Shown one piece after another: positions 4,686 to 12,779 of a stretch of 16,718 nt of DNA; positions within the stretch are counted from its first letter, which is position 1, and each line of letters opens with the position of its first letter. Below the pieces are notes generated by a model that saw only the letters and a program-made list of their open reading frames with translations, did no database searches and had not been told where the DNA came from. The translations under genes were made by a program, and so were the position numbers. The DNA comes from an uncultured Gammaproteobacteria bacterium (lineage in GTDB: Bacteria; Pseudomonadota; Gammaproteobacteria; Halothiobacillales; Halothiobacillaceae), in NCBI GenBank assembly GCA_938004235.1, contig CALKWL010000399.1:1-16718 (forward strand), read 5' to 3'.

Positions 4686-4919
4686 TTATTCAGCGCCATT
4701 ATGGCGATTGATAAATAATCCGGTCGCCGCGCCCACGCCGGCGCCGATGACTGCGCCCGTGACCGGATTACCGGCCTGGTTGCCGATCACCGCGCCGCCT
4801 GCTGCACCAATGGCCGCGCCGCTTAATGCAGACTGCTGTCGTGCGCTCATATCAGCACACCCCCCAAGGAGTATGAGCACGCCTGAAAGCAGAACTGTTG
4901 TTTGAATTGATTTGCGCAT
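4686..4919 (-). CDS. Glycine-zipper outer-membrane lipoprotein (paralogue)
   Basis: A 77-residue lipoprotein with a signal peptide containing TTVLLSGVLILLGGC; the lipidated cysteine is again residue 21, with Ala at +2. The glycine zipper is GAAIGAAGGAVIG and GAVIGAGVGAATG, followed by a short tail NRHNGAE. It is clearly a tandem duplicate of the next gene downstream. A good GAGGGA Shine-Dalgarno precedes ATG 4919 by about eight bases, so this is probably the first gene of the pair. Function unknown beyond envelope lipoprotein. Confidence 0.88.
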   Translation of the reverse strand: MRKSIQTTVLLSGVLILLGGCADMSARQQSALSGAAIGAAGGAVIGNQAGNPVTGAVIGAGVGAATGLFINRHNGAE

Positions 4920-5016
4920 TGGAAGATCCCTCGCTGTCTGGGTGAAAATACGAATGCCTTATACACCATGGCTTGATTGCAGGATAGACCTCAGCTGGCT
5001 TTGATTCCACATGCCA

Positions 5017-5517
5017 TTAAGGCTTGGGAGTTGCGGGTAGCGCGTTCAGTGCCGCAGCCAATGCACTCGCTTCGGTTTCTTTGAATTGCTTGATGCTTGA
5101 AACCTGATTGCTCTTAAGTTCAATCAGGGTCACGCTATCTTCAGCGCGCGGAATCATGGCGCTTTGCTCTTTTTCCGCACCTATTGCAATACGATAGGTG
5201 TAGTCGCGCATTTTGGGCAAAGCCACCATGCTGGTGATAATGCCCGGCATCGCGCTGATATCGGCGATGTAAACAATCTTGCGCTGGCTCATGTAATCAG
5301 CGGGTTGCTGCTTAAGAAACCCGTTAATCATTTCAGCCGCCGACTTGTCAGCCGTAAACACGATGGCCTGTGTGTCTGCGGGGATTGGATAGGGCTTATC
5401 GTGCTGATCGTTGAGCTGGAATGCAGGGAGTGCCTGCCCCTCTTTCAACAGAGCAGTCTCGGCAAAGACCAAGGCAGGAACAAGCAACAAAGCGGCGGCA
5501 AATAGAGGGCGCATCAT
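5017..5517 (-). CDS. Secreted thioredoxin-fold-like protein without CXXC
   Basis: A 166-residue protein with a clear Sec signal peptide (MRPLFAAALLLVPALVFA, cleavage before ETA). The mature part opens like peroxiredoxin/AhpC-type thioredoxin-fold proteins (LKEGQALPAFQLNDQHDKPY), followed by QAIVFTADK and KIVYIADISAMPGI; it recalls the YtfJ group, though I am not certain. There is no cysteine anywhere, so thiol chemistry is excluded. TTG, ATG, ATG occur consecutively at 5520, 5517 and 5514; GGAG at 5522-5525 favours 5517 or 5514. It is read in the same direction as hemL after a 76 bp gap and precedes the lipoprotein pair. Likely periplasmic, role unknown. Confidence 0.75.
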   Translation of the reverse strand: MMRPLFAAALLLVPALVFAETALLKEGQALPAFQLNDQHDKPYPIPADTQAIVFTADKSAAEMINGFLKQQPADYMSQRKIVYIADISAMPGIITSMVALPKMRDYTYRIAIGAEKEQSAMIPRAEDSVTLIELKSNQVSSIKQFKETEASALAAALNALPATPKP

Positions 5518-5593
5518 CAAACTCCAAGTAAAATCAATAAAACCTGCTTATACCCGTGTTTGATCCTGGAATAAACCCTAGGAAGCGTGGCGA

Positions 5594-6880
5594 TTAGGCC
5601 TTCATGCGGGCAAAAACCCGACGAGCGGCGTCAACCGTGGCGTCGATATCCGCGCAGCCATGCGCGCCGGAAACAAAGCCCGCCTCAAAGGCGCTGGGCG
5701 CAAGGTACACGCCCTCGTCCAGCATTCCGTGGAAAAAAGCCTTAAAACGCGCGATGTCACAGCGCCCGACGCCTGCAAAATCCACGACCTCAGCCTCATC
5801 GCTGAAAAATACGCCGAACATGCCGCCGACATGGTTTGTCGTCAATGCAATACCCGCATCAGTTGCGGCATCACGCAAACCGTTGCACAGATTCTGCGTG
5901 CGCGCGCCCAAGGTTTCATAAAAACCCGGCTCCATCACCAGCGCCATGGTCGCCAGCCCGGCCGCCATGGCCACCGGATTGCCCGAAAGCGTCCCGGCCT
6001 GATACACCGGCCCCAGCGGCGCAATGTATTCCATGATTTCACGCCGACCGCCAAAAGCGCCAACTGGCATTCCGCCGCCAACGACTTTGCCAAGCGTGCA
6101 CAAGTCAGGCATCACGCCGTAATGCTCCTGCGCTCCGCCCAATGCTACGCGGAACCCGGTCATCACTTCGTCGAAGATCAGCACGACGCCATGTTTGGTG
6201 CACAGCGCGCGCAGTCCTTCCAGAAAGCCCGGCTTGGGAAGAATGCAGTTCATATTCCCCGCCACTGGCTCGACGATCACGCAGGCAATCTCCCCTCCCC
6301 GCTCGGCGAAAAGCTGTTCGACCTGCGCCAGATTGTTGTATTCCAAGGTAAGGGTCAATTGTGCCAGCGCCTCGGGGACGCCAGGCGAGCTGGGGACGCC
6401 TAGGGTCAACATGCCGGACCCAGCCTTGACCAGCAGCGAATCGCTATGACCGTGGTAGCAGCCCTCGAACTTCACGATGGTGTCGCGCCCGGTATAGCCG
6501 CGCGCCAGGCGAATGGCGCTCATGGTCGCTTCGGTGCCCGAGCTGGTCATGCGCACCATTTCCAGAGAAGGCACGATTTCGCACAAAAGATTAGCCATCT
6601 GCGTTTCTACGGCGGTCGGCGCACCGAACGACAACCCTCGTTCTGCCGCGGCTTTGACCGCGTCAATCACCGCCGGATGCGCATGACCGGCAATCATCGG
6701 CCCCCAGGAACCCACATAATCCACATAACGTTGATCGTCCACGTCAAAGACATAGGCGCCCTGCGCGCGCGCAAAAAACACCGGATCGCCGCCGACCCCG
6801 CGAAACGCACGCACGGGTGAATTCACACCGCCGGGGATATGTTTTTGGGCTTGAACGAAAAGGTCGTGTGAACGGGACAT
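5594..6880 (-). CDS. hemL: Glutamate-1-semialdehyde 2,1-aminomutase HemL
   Basis: A PLP-dependent enzyme of the C5 pathway: it converts glutamate-1-semialdehyde to 5-aminolevulinate, the first committed tetrapyrrole precursor, in the cytoplasm. It has 428 residues, typical length. N-terminal PGGVNSPVRAF, SGTEATMSAIRLAR for cofactor phosphate, FEGCYHGHSDS, FDEVMTGFR and the Schiff-base lysine Lys265 in TLGKVVGGGMP are all present. AGTLSGNPVAMAAG is the closing motif. ATG 6880 has an AGGAG 8 bases upstream. It follows thiE after 116 bp that include a hairpin, so it may have its own promoter. hemL near thiE is a familiar arrangement in pseudomonads. Confidence 0.98.
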   Translation of the reverse strand: MSRSHDLFVQAQKHIPGGVNSPVRAFRGVGGDPVFFARAQGAYVFDVDDQRYVDYVGSWGPMIAGHAHPAVIDAVKAAAERGLSFGAPTAVETQMANLLCEIVPSLEMVRMTSSGTEATMSAIRLARGYTGRDTIVKFEGCYHGHSDSLLVKAGSGMLTLGVPSSPGVPEALAQLTLTLEYNNLAQVEQLFAERGGEIACVIVEPVAGNMNCILPKPGFLEGLRALCTKHGVVLIFDEVMTGFRVALGGAQEHYGVMPDLCTLGKVVGGGMPVGAFGGRREIMEYIAPLGPVYQAGTLSGNPVAMAAGLATMALVMEPGFYETLGARTQNLCNGLRDAATDAGIALTTNHVGGMFGVFFSDEAEVVDFAGVGRCDIARFKAFFHGMLDEGVYLAPSAFEAGFVSGAHGCADIDATVDAARRVFARMKA

Positions 6881-6963
6881 GCTGCGTACTCCTGTGCGCC
6901 TTGCTCGGGCGCGAAATGTTTTGGAACCTGTTCAAAGTCTCACTGAACGGCGCATTGCGGCGC

Positions 6964-7023
6964 AAAAAACCGCCTCAAAATGCTCACATCGTGCGTCTAT
7001 GCTGCGCTTTTTCGGCGGTTTTT
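6964..7023. terminator. Hairpin with T-runs on both strands, 3' end of thiE
   Basis: AAAAACCGCC (6965-6974) pairs perfectly with GGCGGTTTTT (7014-7023) around a 39-base loop, with T-runs in both readings. On the minus strand it overlaps the last thiE codons and could terminate or attenuate transcription before hemL. The large loop makes it less certain than a compact terminator. Confidence 0.5.
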
Positions 7024-7710
7024 CGCTTGCACTGCATCCGTTGATCGAGACTTTGAATCAGGTTCCTGGTGGTTATTGAAAAGTTGTGCAAAGCGCCGTG
7101 CAGCGGCCTCAATGTCATCCGCAGCGAATACATCCGAAATCACCGCAAGCATATCGGCTCCGACCTCGACGAGAGCCTGTGCTCTCTCTGCGGTAATTCC
7201 GCCTATCGCACATACGGGAATATTCATTTTTTCTTTGGCTTCACGCAAGAGATCAAGATCGGCGAAGACCGCGTTTGGTTTAGTCCGCGAAGGAAAAAAA
7301 GCGCCGAAAGCCGCGTAATCAGCACTTTGGCGTTCTGCATCTAAGGCCAGCTCAAGCCGGTTGTAACAGGACATCCCAATGACGGCGCCCTGCCCCAGTC
7401 GCGCACGCGCCGCACTCAAGGCGGCATCATCCTTGCCGATATGCACGCCATCCGCCCCAACCTCTGCGGCAAGTTCAACATCATCATTGATGATGCTTAT
7501 CGCGCCATGTTCACGGCATAAATACACCAGATCAGCGGCAAGTTTGCGCCGTAGCGCCGGGGAATCACGTTTGTCACGATACTGCACGATGCGCGCCCCA
7601 CCGCGCAGGGCGGCGGCGACCTTGGCGCTAAATTGATGGTCGGGAATCAGCCTGCTGTCAGTAATGGCGTACAAGCCCTTGAGCGCATGGGTTTTACTCA
7701 CAGCATTCAT
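6997..7710 (-). CDS. thiE: Thiamine-phosphate synthase ThiE
   Basis: Joins hydroxymethylpyrimidine diphosphate and thiazole phosphate carboxylate to thiamine phosphate. A TIM barrel with family motifs in order: LYAITD (13-18), IVQYRDK (41-47), INDD (74-77), GVHIGKDD (88-95), IGMSC (111-115), FFPSRTK (138-144), AIGGIT (168-173) and VISD (190-193). I choose ATG 7710 (237 residues) over the longer frame from 7749: it overlaps the mgtC stop as ATGA, a coupling arrangement, and the extra residues upstream are not family-like. A tail of about 25 charged residues after FNNHQ is longer than usual and is encoded where the hairpin begins. Confidence 0.95.
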   Translation of the reverse strand: MNAVSKTHALKGLYAITDSRLIPDHQFSAKVAAALRGGARIVQYRDKRDSPALRRKLAADLVYLCREHGAISIINDDVELAAEVGADGVHIGKDDAALSAARARLGQGAVIGMSCYNRLELALDAERQSADYAAFGAFFPSRTKPNAVFADLDLLREAKEKMNIPVCAIGGITAERAQALVEVGADMLAVISDVFAADDIEAAARRFAQLFNNHQEPDSKSRSTDAVQAKNRRKSAA

Positions 7711-8432
7711 GCGGCTTGCCCCATCTTCCAGCTTGCCTCGGAGACCCATTCATGGGTATTCATCAGTTCGACGATTTTTTCGAGAGCCTCCCCGTCGGCA
7801 GGGCTGGATGCAAACTGGGCAAAAATACGCACATTGCCGTCGTCAAGAGGCGTGACCTGGAGCTTTTGCGGCGTGCATTCGTAGCCATTTAAGGCACTCT
7901 GAAAAAATTTCAGCACCTTGGTGTACTGTTTTGCCGAAGTTAAGAGCTCGATGTACACCGCCTCGTTCTGTGCGCTCGTTTCAAGACGCGCTTGCATGGA
8001 CTTGGCCTGGTAACGCAACAAGGTGTTAGCCAAAAGAATGAAGGCGGCGCCCAGCACGGCCTCAAACACCAGATCAGCCCCCGCCGCGGCGCCGACCGCC
8101 GCTGAAGACCACAGGGTTGCCGCCGTGTTCAGGCCGCGCACATTGCCGCCCTCGCGCATGATGACGCCCGCGCCAAGGAAACCCACGCCGGAAACCACAT
8201 AGGCAATCACATGCACTGTGCCGTAATTGCCGCCGTGCAGACCATGGTAGCGATTGGCGATATCGACGAAAATCGCCGCGCCAACAGCGACGAGCACATT
8301 GGTACGCAAGCCTGCGCTGCTGCGGTTCAGATGGCGCTCGTAACCGATCAAACCGCCCAGGACAAACGCGACCGTCAGGCTGACAAGCGTGTCGAGCAAC
8401 GATGCGGCATCGAAATTGTGCAAAAACTCCAT
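7707..8432 (-). CDS. MgtC/SapB family inner-membrane protein
   Basis: An integral membrane protein of 241 residues. The N-terminal half is the MgtC domain with several hydrophobic segments: LLDTLVSLTVAFVLGGLIGYERH, then GLRTNVLVAVGAAIFV, VVSGVGFLGAGVIMR and GLNTAATLWSSAAVGAA, all family hallmarks. The C-terminal 90 residues form a soluble domain. MgtC proteins are linked to magnesium limitation, acid tolerance and control of ATP synthase or phosphate balance; which applies here cannot be read from sequence. I use ATG 8432; a GTG at 8435 is also in frame. It begins about 14 bp after the glk stop and overlaps thiE by 4 bp, so all are probably cotranscribed. Confidence 0.92.
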   Translation of the reverse strand: MEFLHNFDAASLLDTLVSLTVAFVLGGLIGYERHLNRSSAGLRTNVLVAVGAAIFVDIANRYHGLHGGNYGTVHVIAYVVSGVGFLGAGVIMREGGNVRGLNTAATLWSSAAVGAAAGADLVFEAVLGAAFILLANTLLRYQAKSMQARLETSAQNEAVYIELLTSAKQYTKVLKFFQSALNGYECTPQKLQVTPLDDGNVRIFAQFASSPADGEALEKIVELMNTHEWVSEASWKMGQAA

Positions 8433-8445
8433 CACCCGCCCCGCT

Positions 8446-9432
8446 TTAACCTAAAGCCAGTGATCGGGCGGCGTGCGCGGCGCCAATCAAGGGCGCACGC
8501 GGCTCCAGCACAACTTCAACTGGAATGCTTTCCAGCAGGCCGCGGAAACGCCCTTTGTTGAGGAAGCCCTCCATGAAGGCGCCGCGTTGCAGCACATGCA
8601 GGATTTTTGGCGCAATGCCGCCGCCAATCAGCACGCCGCCCGTGGCCAGCGATTTAAGCGCCAGATTCGCCGCCTCTGCGCCGTAAATGCGTGCGAACAT
8701 ATCCAAAGCATGAACGCAGCCTGAATCCGAGGCGGCCATGGCGCGCGCCGCAATTTCAGCGCTTGGGTCATCCGCCAATTCAATCGCCTGCATCACGCCC
8801 GCATCCATGACACCGCGCCCGCTATCGCGCAGGAAGCGCCAAATATTGAACAGGCCGGGCCCAGATAACACGCGCTCAACGCTCACATGCCCGCCCAGCT
8901 GATTGCGCATGTAATCCAGCAGGGCGTCCTCATCGGCGCTGGTGGGCGCGAAGCTGCAATGTCCGCCTTCGGTCGGTTGTGCGTGGTAGCGCGTGCCGTC
9001 CCAGAACAACAGGGCTTCGCCCAGGCCGGTTCCGGCAGCAATCACTGCCTTCATGCCATCCTTGCTGTGGCGCGCATTGGAGAGCGTCACGCGCTGTTCG
9101 GCAGGAAGGTGCAACATGCCCAGAGCGGCGGCTTCAAGATCATTCAGCAGACGCACCGGGCAATCCAGGCGCAGCTCAAGTTCGCGCTCATCCAAAATCC
9201 AGGGCAGGTTGGTGGTCACGCAGCGCCGATCAACGATCGGCCCTGCAACGCCAAATGCAGCACCGTGCAGCGCGGTGCGGTGCTCGCCTAAAAAAAGATC
9301 GATGATGGCGTCAAATTGCGCGTGTTCGCGGCTTGGAAAGGACGTCTCGCGCTCACAATAAAGCTCGCCTTGATGCAGGCCATATAAGGCCAGAATCGTT
9401 TTCGTGCCGCCAATATCGCCTGCGAGAAACAT
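8446..9432 (-). CDS. glk: Glucokinase (ROK-independent, Glk type)
   Basis: Phosphorylates glucose to glucose-6-phosphate with ATP in the cytoplasm. It has 328 residues, close to E. coli Glk (321). The phosphate-binding GDIGGTKT is at 5-12; the catalytic Asp98 lies in LLNDLEAAALG; AGTGLGEALL (133-142) and TEGGHCSFAP (154-163) contact glucose; ATGGVLIGGGIAPKIL is the adenosine loop. The ROK-type cysteine zinc motif is absent, which supports the Glk group. The start follows the stop of the upstream GH15-like gene by 6 bp, and GAGGAGTAA at that stop supplies its Shine-Dalgarno, so translation is probably coupled. This links it to glucan metabolism by the neighbour. Confidence 0.96.
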   Translation of the reverse strand: MFLAGDIGGTKTILALYGLHQGELYCERETSFPSREHAQFDAIIDLFLGEHRTALHGAAFGVAGPIVDRRCVTTNLPWILDERELELRLDCPVRLLNDLEAAALGMLHLPAEQRVTLSNARHSKDGMKAVIAAGTGLGEALLFWDGTRYHAQPTEGGHCSFAPTSADEDALLDYMRNQLGGHVSVERVLSGPGLFNIWRFLRDSGRGVMDAGVMQAIELADDPSAEIAARAMAASDSGCVHALDMFARIYGAEAANLALKSLATGGVLIGGGIAPKILHVLQRGAFMEGFLNKGRFRGLLESIPVEVVLEPRAPLIGAAHAARSLALG

Positions 9433-9438
9433 GCTGTT

Positions 9439-12400
9439 TTACTCCTCAATCAGTACAAGGTGTGCTTCCGAGCCCTGCGCGACCAGAAACTCAAGTGCGT
9501 GAGTGATAAACGCCGCCGCTTCATGCGGCGGGCGACGGTAAAAGGCCTCCCAGGCCAGGTCACGCACTTCGCCATAGCGGGCGGCATCGTCCTTATGAAC
9601 ATCCAGCCAGGCCAGGCGCACGGCATGGCCGATCAACACATCCAGAATCAGGTCGTCTTCGAAACGCAGATTCGGGTTGACCTGCAATACGGCGACCAGA
9701 GCGCCGATCCCTTCAATCACCAGCTGTCGGTATTCTGTCGCCAGAATCTTGTTCAATAGATGATCGACGCGCAGGGCGAAGTTTTTCTCCCACGCCGTGT
9801 TTTCCGAGAGCAGCTGGGCGCTGTCCAAGCGGTTTTTTCGATTGTATTTATCGCCTATGACCAAGGCGCGACAGTGGCGCAGCACATCCCATACTTGCGG
9901 ATAAAAGCGTTCGGGCAAGCGTCCGATGGCGCCTTTGGCCTTGCGCCATGCCAACCAGTCTTCCATGGCCGACGTCCCCATGGCGCCGGGGGTGCTGTGC
10001 TCTTTGTCGAAATGTACAGCGATAATCTGGCTGGGTGTGCTGGAAAGATGCAGGGATTCGACACGCCCCAGGCTGCGCTCTTCATCGCCAAAATGCGCCA
10101 GCATGTCGCGCAGACGCGCAAACAGGCTGTGCGGCGGCTTTTCAAGCAGCGCATCAAAAGCGGCGTCAAGCGACAGATTTTTCTCCGCTGCCAGCCCGGC
10201 GATCAGGAGCTGGAGCAAATGACCTATCCGTAAGGTCAGAATATCGCGGATCAGGTCATATTCGTTCTTGGCAATATGTCCAAGATAAACGATCAGCTCC
10301 TGGGTCAGAATGCGCTCGCGCTCATCCTGACCGCAGAAATTGCGAATCATGCCCAGCGTTTCCAGATTGCCTAGCGGGGCGTGAATGATGGCGCGGCGAC
10401 TGTAGGCGCGCCCGACGGCGAGCTGCTTTTGCCTCACCAGAATATCCATCACCGCCACTTCCAGCTGGGTATCGACCTTGCCGAGCAAATCGGCCGCGCG
10501 GCGCAATACGCTCCAGAGTTGCAAACGTCCGGCCCGGTCAAAAACATCCTGGGTCAGTTCGCGCAACAGAAGCGGCCTGCCGAGCGTCGGGTGTGCCAAC
10601 GGCGTGACATGCTCGCCGCCGTGACGGGCGCACAAGGTCACCAGGTATTCGATCTGGGCATAGGGGTTCCGGGTGGCGGCAAGAGCGGCGTACAAAGCCT
10701 CCGAGGACTCCTCCAGATTGAGCGCGCCAAATTCGGCATGATTCAACGCCTGCGGCATGTCCTGTGTTTCAGGCAGCAGCGAGCGCCGCACTGTCGTTCG
10801 CGGCAGCCCGTCATCCTCAAGGCTGAAGGTCTCGGCAGTGTACACATGCTCGGCGGCGCAATGCTGCATGAGCTGGTTAAGACGCCCCGTGCGTACGGGA
10901 TATCCCTCAAATTCGCCATTGTGCAGCTCACGCAGCAGGTTCAGCAGGTGCTCGCTGTCCGCCGCGTTCAGCATCTCGCAGGTAATCCACAATGTCACCA
11001 GTGGCATTCCGGGTTCGCGCCAGTAGCGATGCACAAAGCCGATTTCCGAGCGTAGGCGGCGGGTGAGGTAGATATTGTCCAGATTGAGATAGAAGTCATC
11101 CCGATCCAGCATTTGCGGAACAAAGGTCACGCGTTGCCCGGCCAGTGCGTACACCCTGGAGGTGGTCAAGATGCGCATCCGTCGCGGTGGACGTCCGCTC
11201 ATGCCCAGTTTGAAGCTGCGCCCCAACACGCTGAAAAGCTCGATCAGCTTGCGTGAATGCGCCACCCTGACCGGACTGACCTGTTGCAATACCTCCGCCT
11301 GGATGCCCACTTGCTCCAGACGTTCCTGAACATGCAGATTTTCGGCCAGCACAGCAACCTGCACCGGACGGTGATAGCGCTTGCCCAGACGCAAGCGCCG
11401 GCCAAGCGGATCAATGTCCGCAGGATGCAGCAGCTCGTCCTGGATCAGCTTGCCGAGAATAAACAGGCTTTGTGCCCATACCAGAGGCAGGTTCTCGTTC
11501 GGCTGGCGCATCTGGCTGCCCGGCTGGGCGCGTTCGGCCTCAATATGTTCCGCCGTAACAAAATACAGCTCGGGCAAAAGCTCCAGACCATCCTGCTTTA
11601 CCGTCAGGCGATCCAGCGCTTCACGGTAATAGTTCGCCGCCATGGGCTTGCCAAGAAACAGGCTGTTGAGCAGAAGATAAGTAAAAAACAGCGGCCACTC
11701 AGACTCGATGTGCTCGAACTGCTTGAGCTCATGCGGGTCGTAATGCAGGCGCGAAGGGTCTTCGAGCACGGTCTGATGGCCATCCAGCAGAAAACGTTTG
11801 CAGCCGAACGCGCCTTGCAACTTGTTCACGACTTCACGCTGAGTCTGCTCAATCACAGCCATGTTGCGCACCGCAAAGGCCGGGAAGCCCACGACAGACA
11901 GCAGCGCCGAATCCACTTCCTTGGAGTTGGATTCGCGCGGCAACAAGGTTTTGAGGGTGATTTCCGTACGCGCAATTTCATCCGGCAGCACATGCACGGT
12001 GGATTTTTCATCCCCCTCGCCGCCATACAGATCAAACCCGTTCATCGCCTCCAACGCGGCCAGCGCCATACCGATGGAACTGGAATTGAGCTCGCGTATG
12101 CCCTGATTGGTTTTATGCCCGCGCTCCCAGATCCCGTAATCCGGCGTCGAATAGGCGCGCCCAATGTAGTAAACGAGATTCTGGACGAAATCGACCTCAT
12201 CCTGGTTGAACACGATGCGCAGACCCGACGCAGTCATTTGCGCCAGCATCAACAGGTAGAGCGAGGTTGCATCAATCTGCAAATGCCCCCAGGCGTCGTC
12301 ACCGACGACTTCCGCGCCGGTTTTGGTGTCGTACTTGGCGTGCAGGGCATCCAGGGCATTCTGGGTTTTCTTGAACGCTTCGACCTTGTGCGACTGGCGC

Positions 12401-12750
12401 ATCATGGCGAACAGCAGGCCGCGCATCAGCTTGACCACGCTCTGCTCCAGCAGATACGTCCGCGCCGGGTCAAGATCGGCGCGTCGATAGGCCAACCCCA
12501 TGCCCCACACGGCCAGAATGCTGTACACGTTATCGCGCACCCAGGCATCGGTGTAGTCGCCGTGCGCGCTTACGGCGGTGCTGGCGGGAAGTAATCCGGT
12601 GACCGGGTGCTGGCGGGCAAGAATAATGCGCTCGACCTCCTCGTCCAGCAGGCGCAAGCGACGCAGCTGCTCGTCTTTTTCGCTGCGCTGCGGAGCCTTG
12701 GCGCCCCAGCCTTGGCTGATCTCGTCGGCGGTGGGAAGCTCGTCGCTCAT
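9439..12750 (-). CDS. GH15/phosphorylase-kinase alpha-beta-like protein
   Basis: A large cytoplasmic protein of 1103 residues related to the (alpha/alpha)6 glucoamylase-like domain of eukaryotic phosphorylase kinase alpha and beta subunits. Visible hallmarks are HPVTGLLPAS (48-57), YTDAWVRDNVYSILAVWG (66-83) and DDAWGHLQIDATSLYLL (151-167), followed by GIWERGHKTNQG and LNSSSIGMALAAL. The second half is less recognisable and resembles the C-terminal region of the same bacterial family. No signal peptide is seen. Bacterial members are poorly characterised; hydrolysis or binding of alpha-glucans is plausible, and the coupled glucokinase downstream would capture released glucose, but this is inference. 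Catalytic glutamates cannot be assigned from sequence alone. AAGGA lies about 8 bases before ATG 12750; hslO ends 29 bp upstream. Confidence 0.88.
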   Translation of the reverse strand: MSDELPTADEISQGWGAKAPQRSEKDEQLRRLRLLDEEVERIILARQHPVTGLLPASTAVSAHGDYTDAWVRDNVYSILAVWGMGLAYRRADLDPARTYLLEQSVVKLMRGLLFAMMRQSHKVEAFKKTQNALDALHAKYDTKTGAEVVGDDAWGHLQIDATSLYLLMLAQMTASGLRIVFNQDEVDFVQNLVYYIGRAYSTPDYGIWERGHKTNQGIRELNSSSIGMALAALEAMNGFDLYGGEGDEKSTVHVLPDEIARTEITLKTLLPRESNSKEVDSALLSVVGFPAFAVRNMAVIEQTQREVVNKLQGAFGCKRFLLDGHQTVLEDPSRLHYDPHELKQFEHIESEWPLFFTYLLLNSLFLGKPMAANYYREALDRLTVKQDGLELLPELYFVTAEHIEAERAQPGSQMRQPNENLPLVWAQSLFILGKLIQDELLHPADIDPLGRRLRLGKRYHRPVQVAVLAENLHVQERLEQVGIQAEVLQQVSPVRVAHSRKLIELFSVLGRSFKLGMSGRPPRRMRILTTSRVYALAGQRVTFVPQMLDRDDFYLNLDNIYLTRRLRSEIGFVHRYWREPGMPLVTLWITCEMLNAADSEHLLNLLRELHNGEFEGYPVRTGRLNQLMQHCAAEHVYTAETFSLEDDGLPRTTVRRSLLPETQDMPQALNHAEFGALNLEESSEALYAALAATRNPYAQIEYLVTLCARHGGEHVTPLAHPTLGRPLLLRELTQDVFDRAGRLQLWSVLRRAADLLGKVDTQLEVAVMDILVRQKQLAVGRAYSRRAIIHAPLGNLETLGMIRNFCGQDERERILTQELIVYLGHIAKNEYDLIRDILTLRIGHLLQLLIAGLAAEKNLSLDAAFDALLEKPPHSLFARLRDMLAHFGDEERSLGRVESLHLSSTPSQIIAVHFDKEHSTPGAMGTSAMEDWLAWRKAKGAIGRLPERFYPQVWDVLRHCRALVIGDKYNRKNRLDSAQLLSENTAWEKNFALRVDHLLNKILATEYRQLVIEGIGALVAVLQVNPNLRFEDDLILDVLIGHAVRLAWLDVHKDDAARYGEVRDLAWEAFYRRPPHEAAAFITHALEFLVAQGSEAHLVLIEE

Positions 12751-12779
12751 GGGTTCATTCCTTCAGCTTCAATGCGCCC

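Noticed and set aside
5660..6403. 247-codon plus-strand frame
   Set aside because: Antisense to hemL; shadow frame.
7711..7749. Longer thiE start (adds 13 residues)
   Set aside because: The extra residues lie inside mgtC and are not family-like; ATG 7710 in the ATGA overlap is the better start.
11257..12594. 445-codon plus-strand frame
   Set aside because: Antisense to the GH15/PhK-like gene; no family resemblance and no ribosome binding site.
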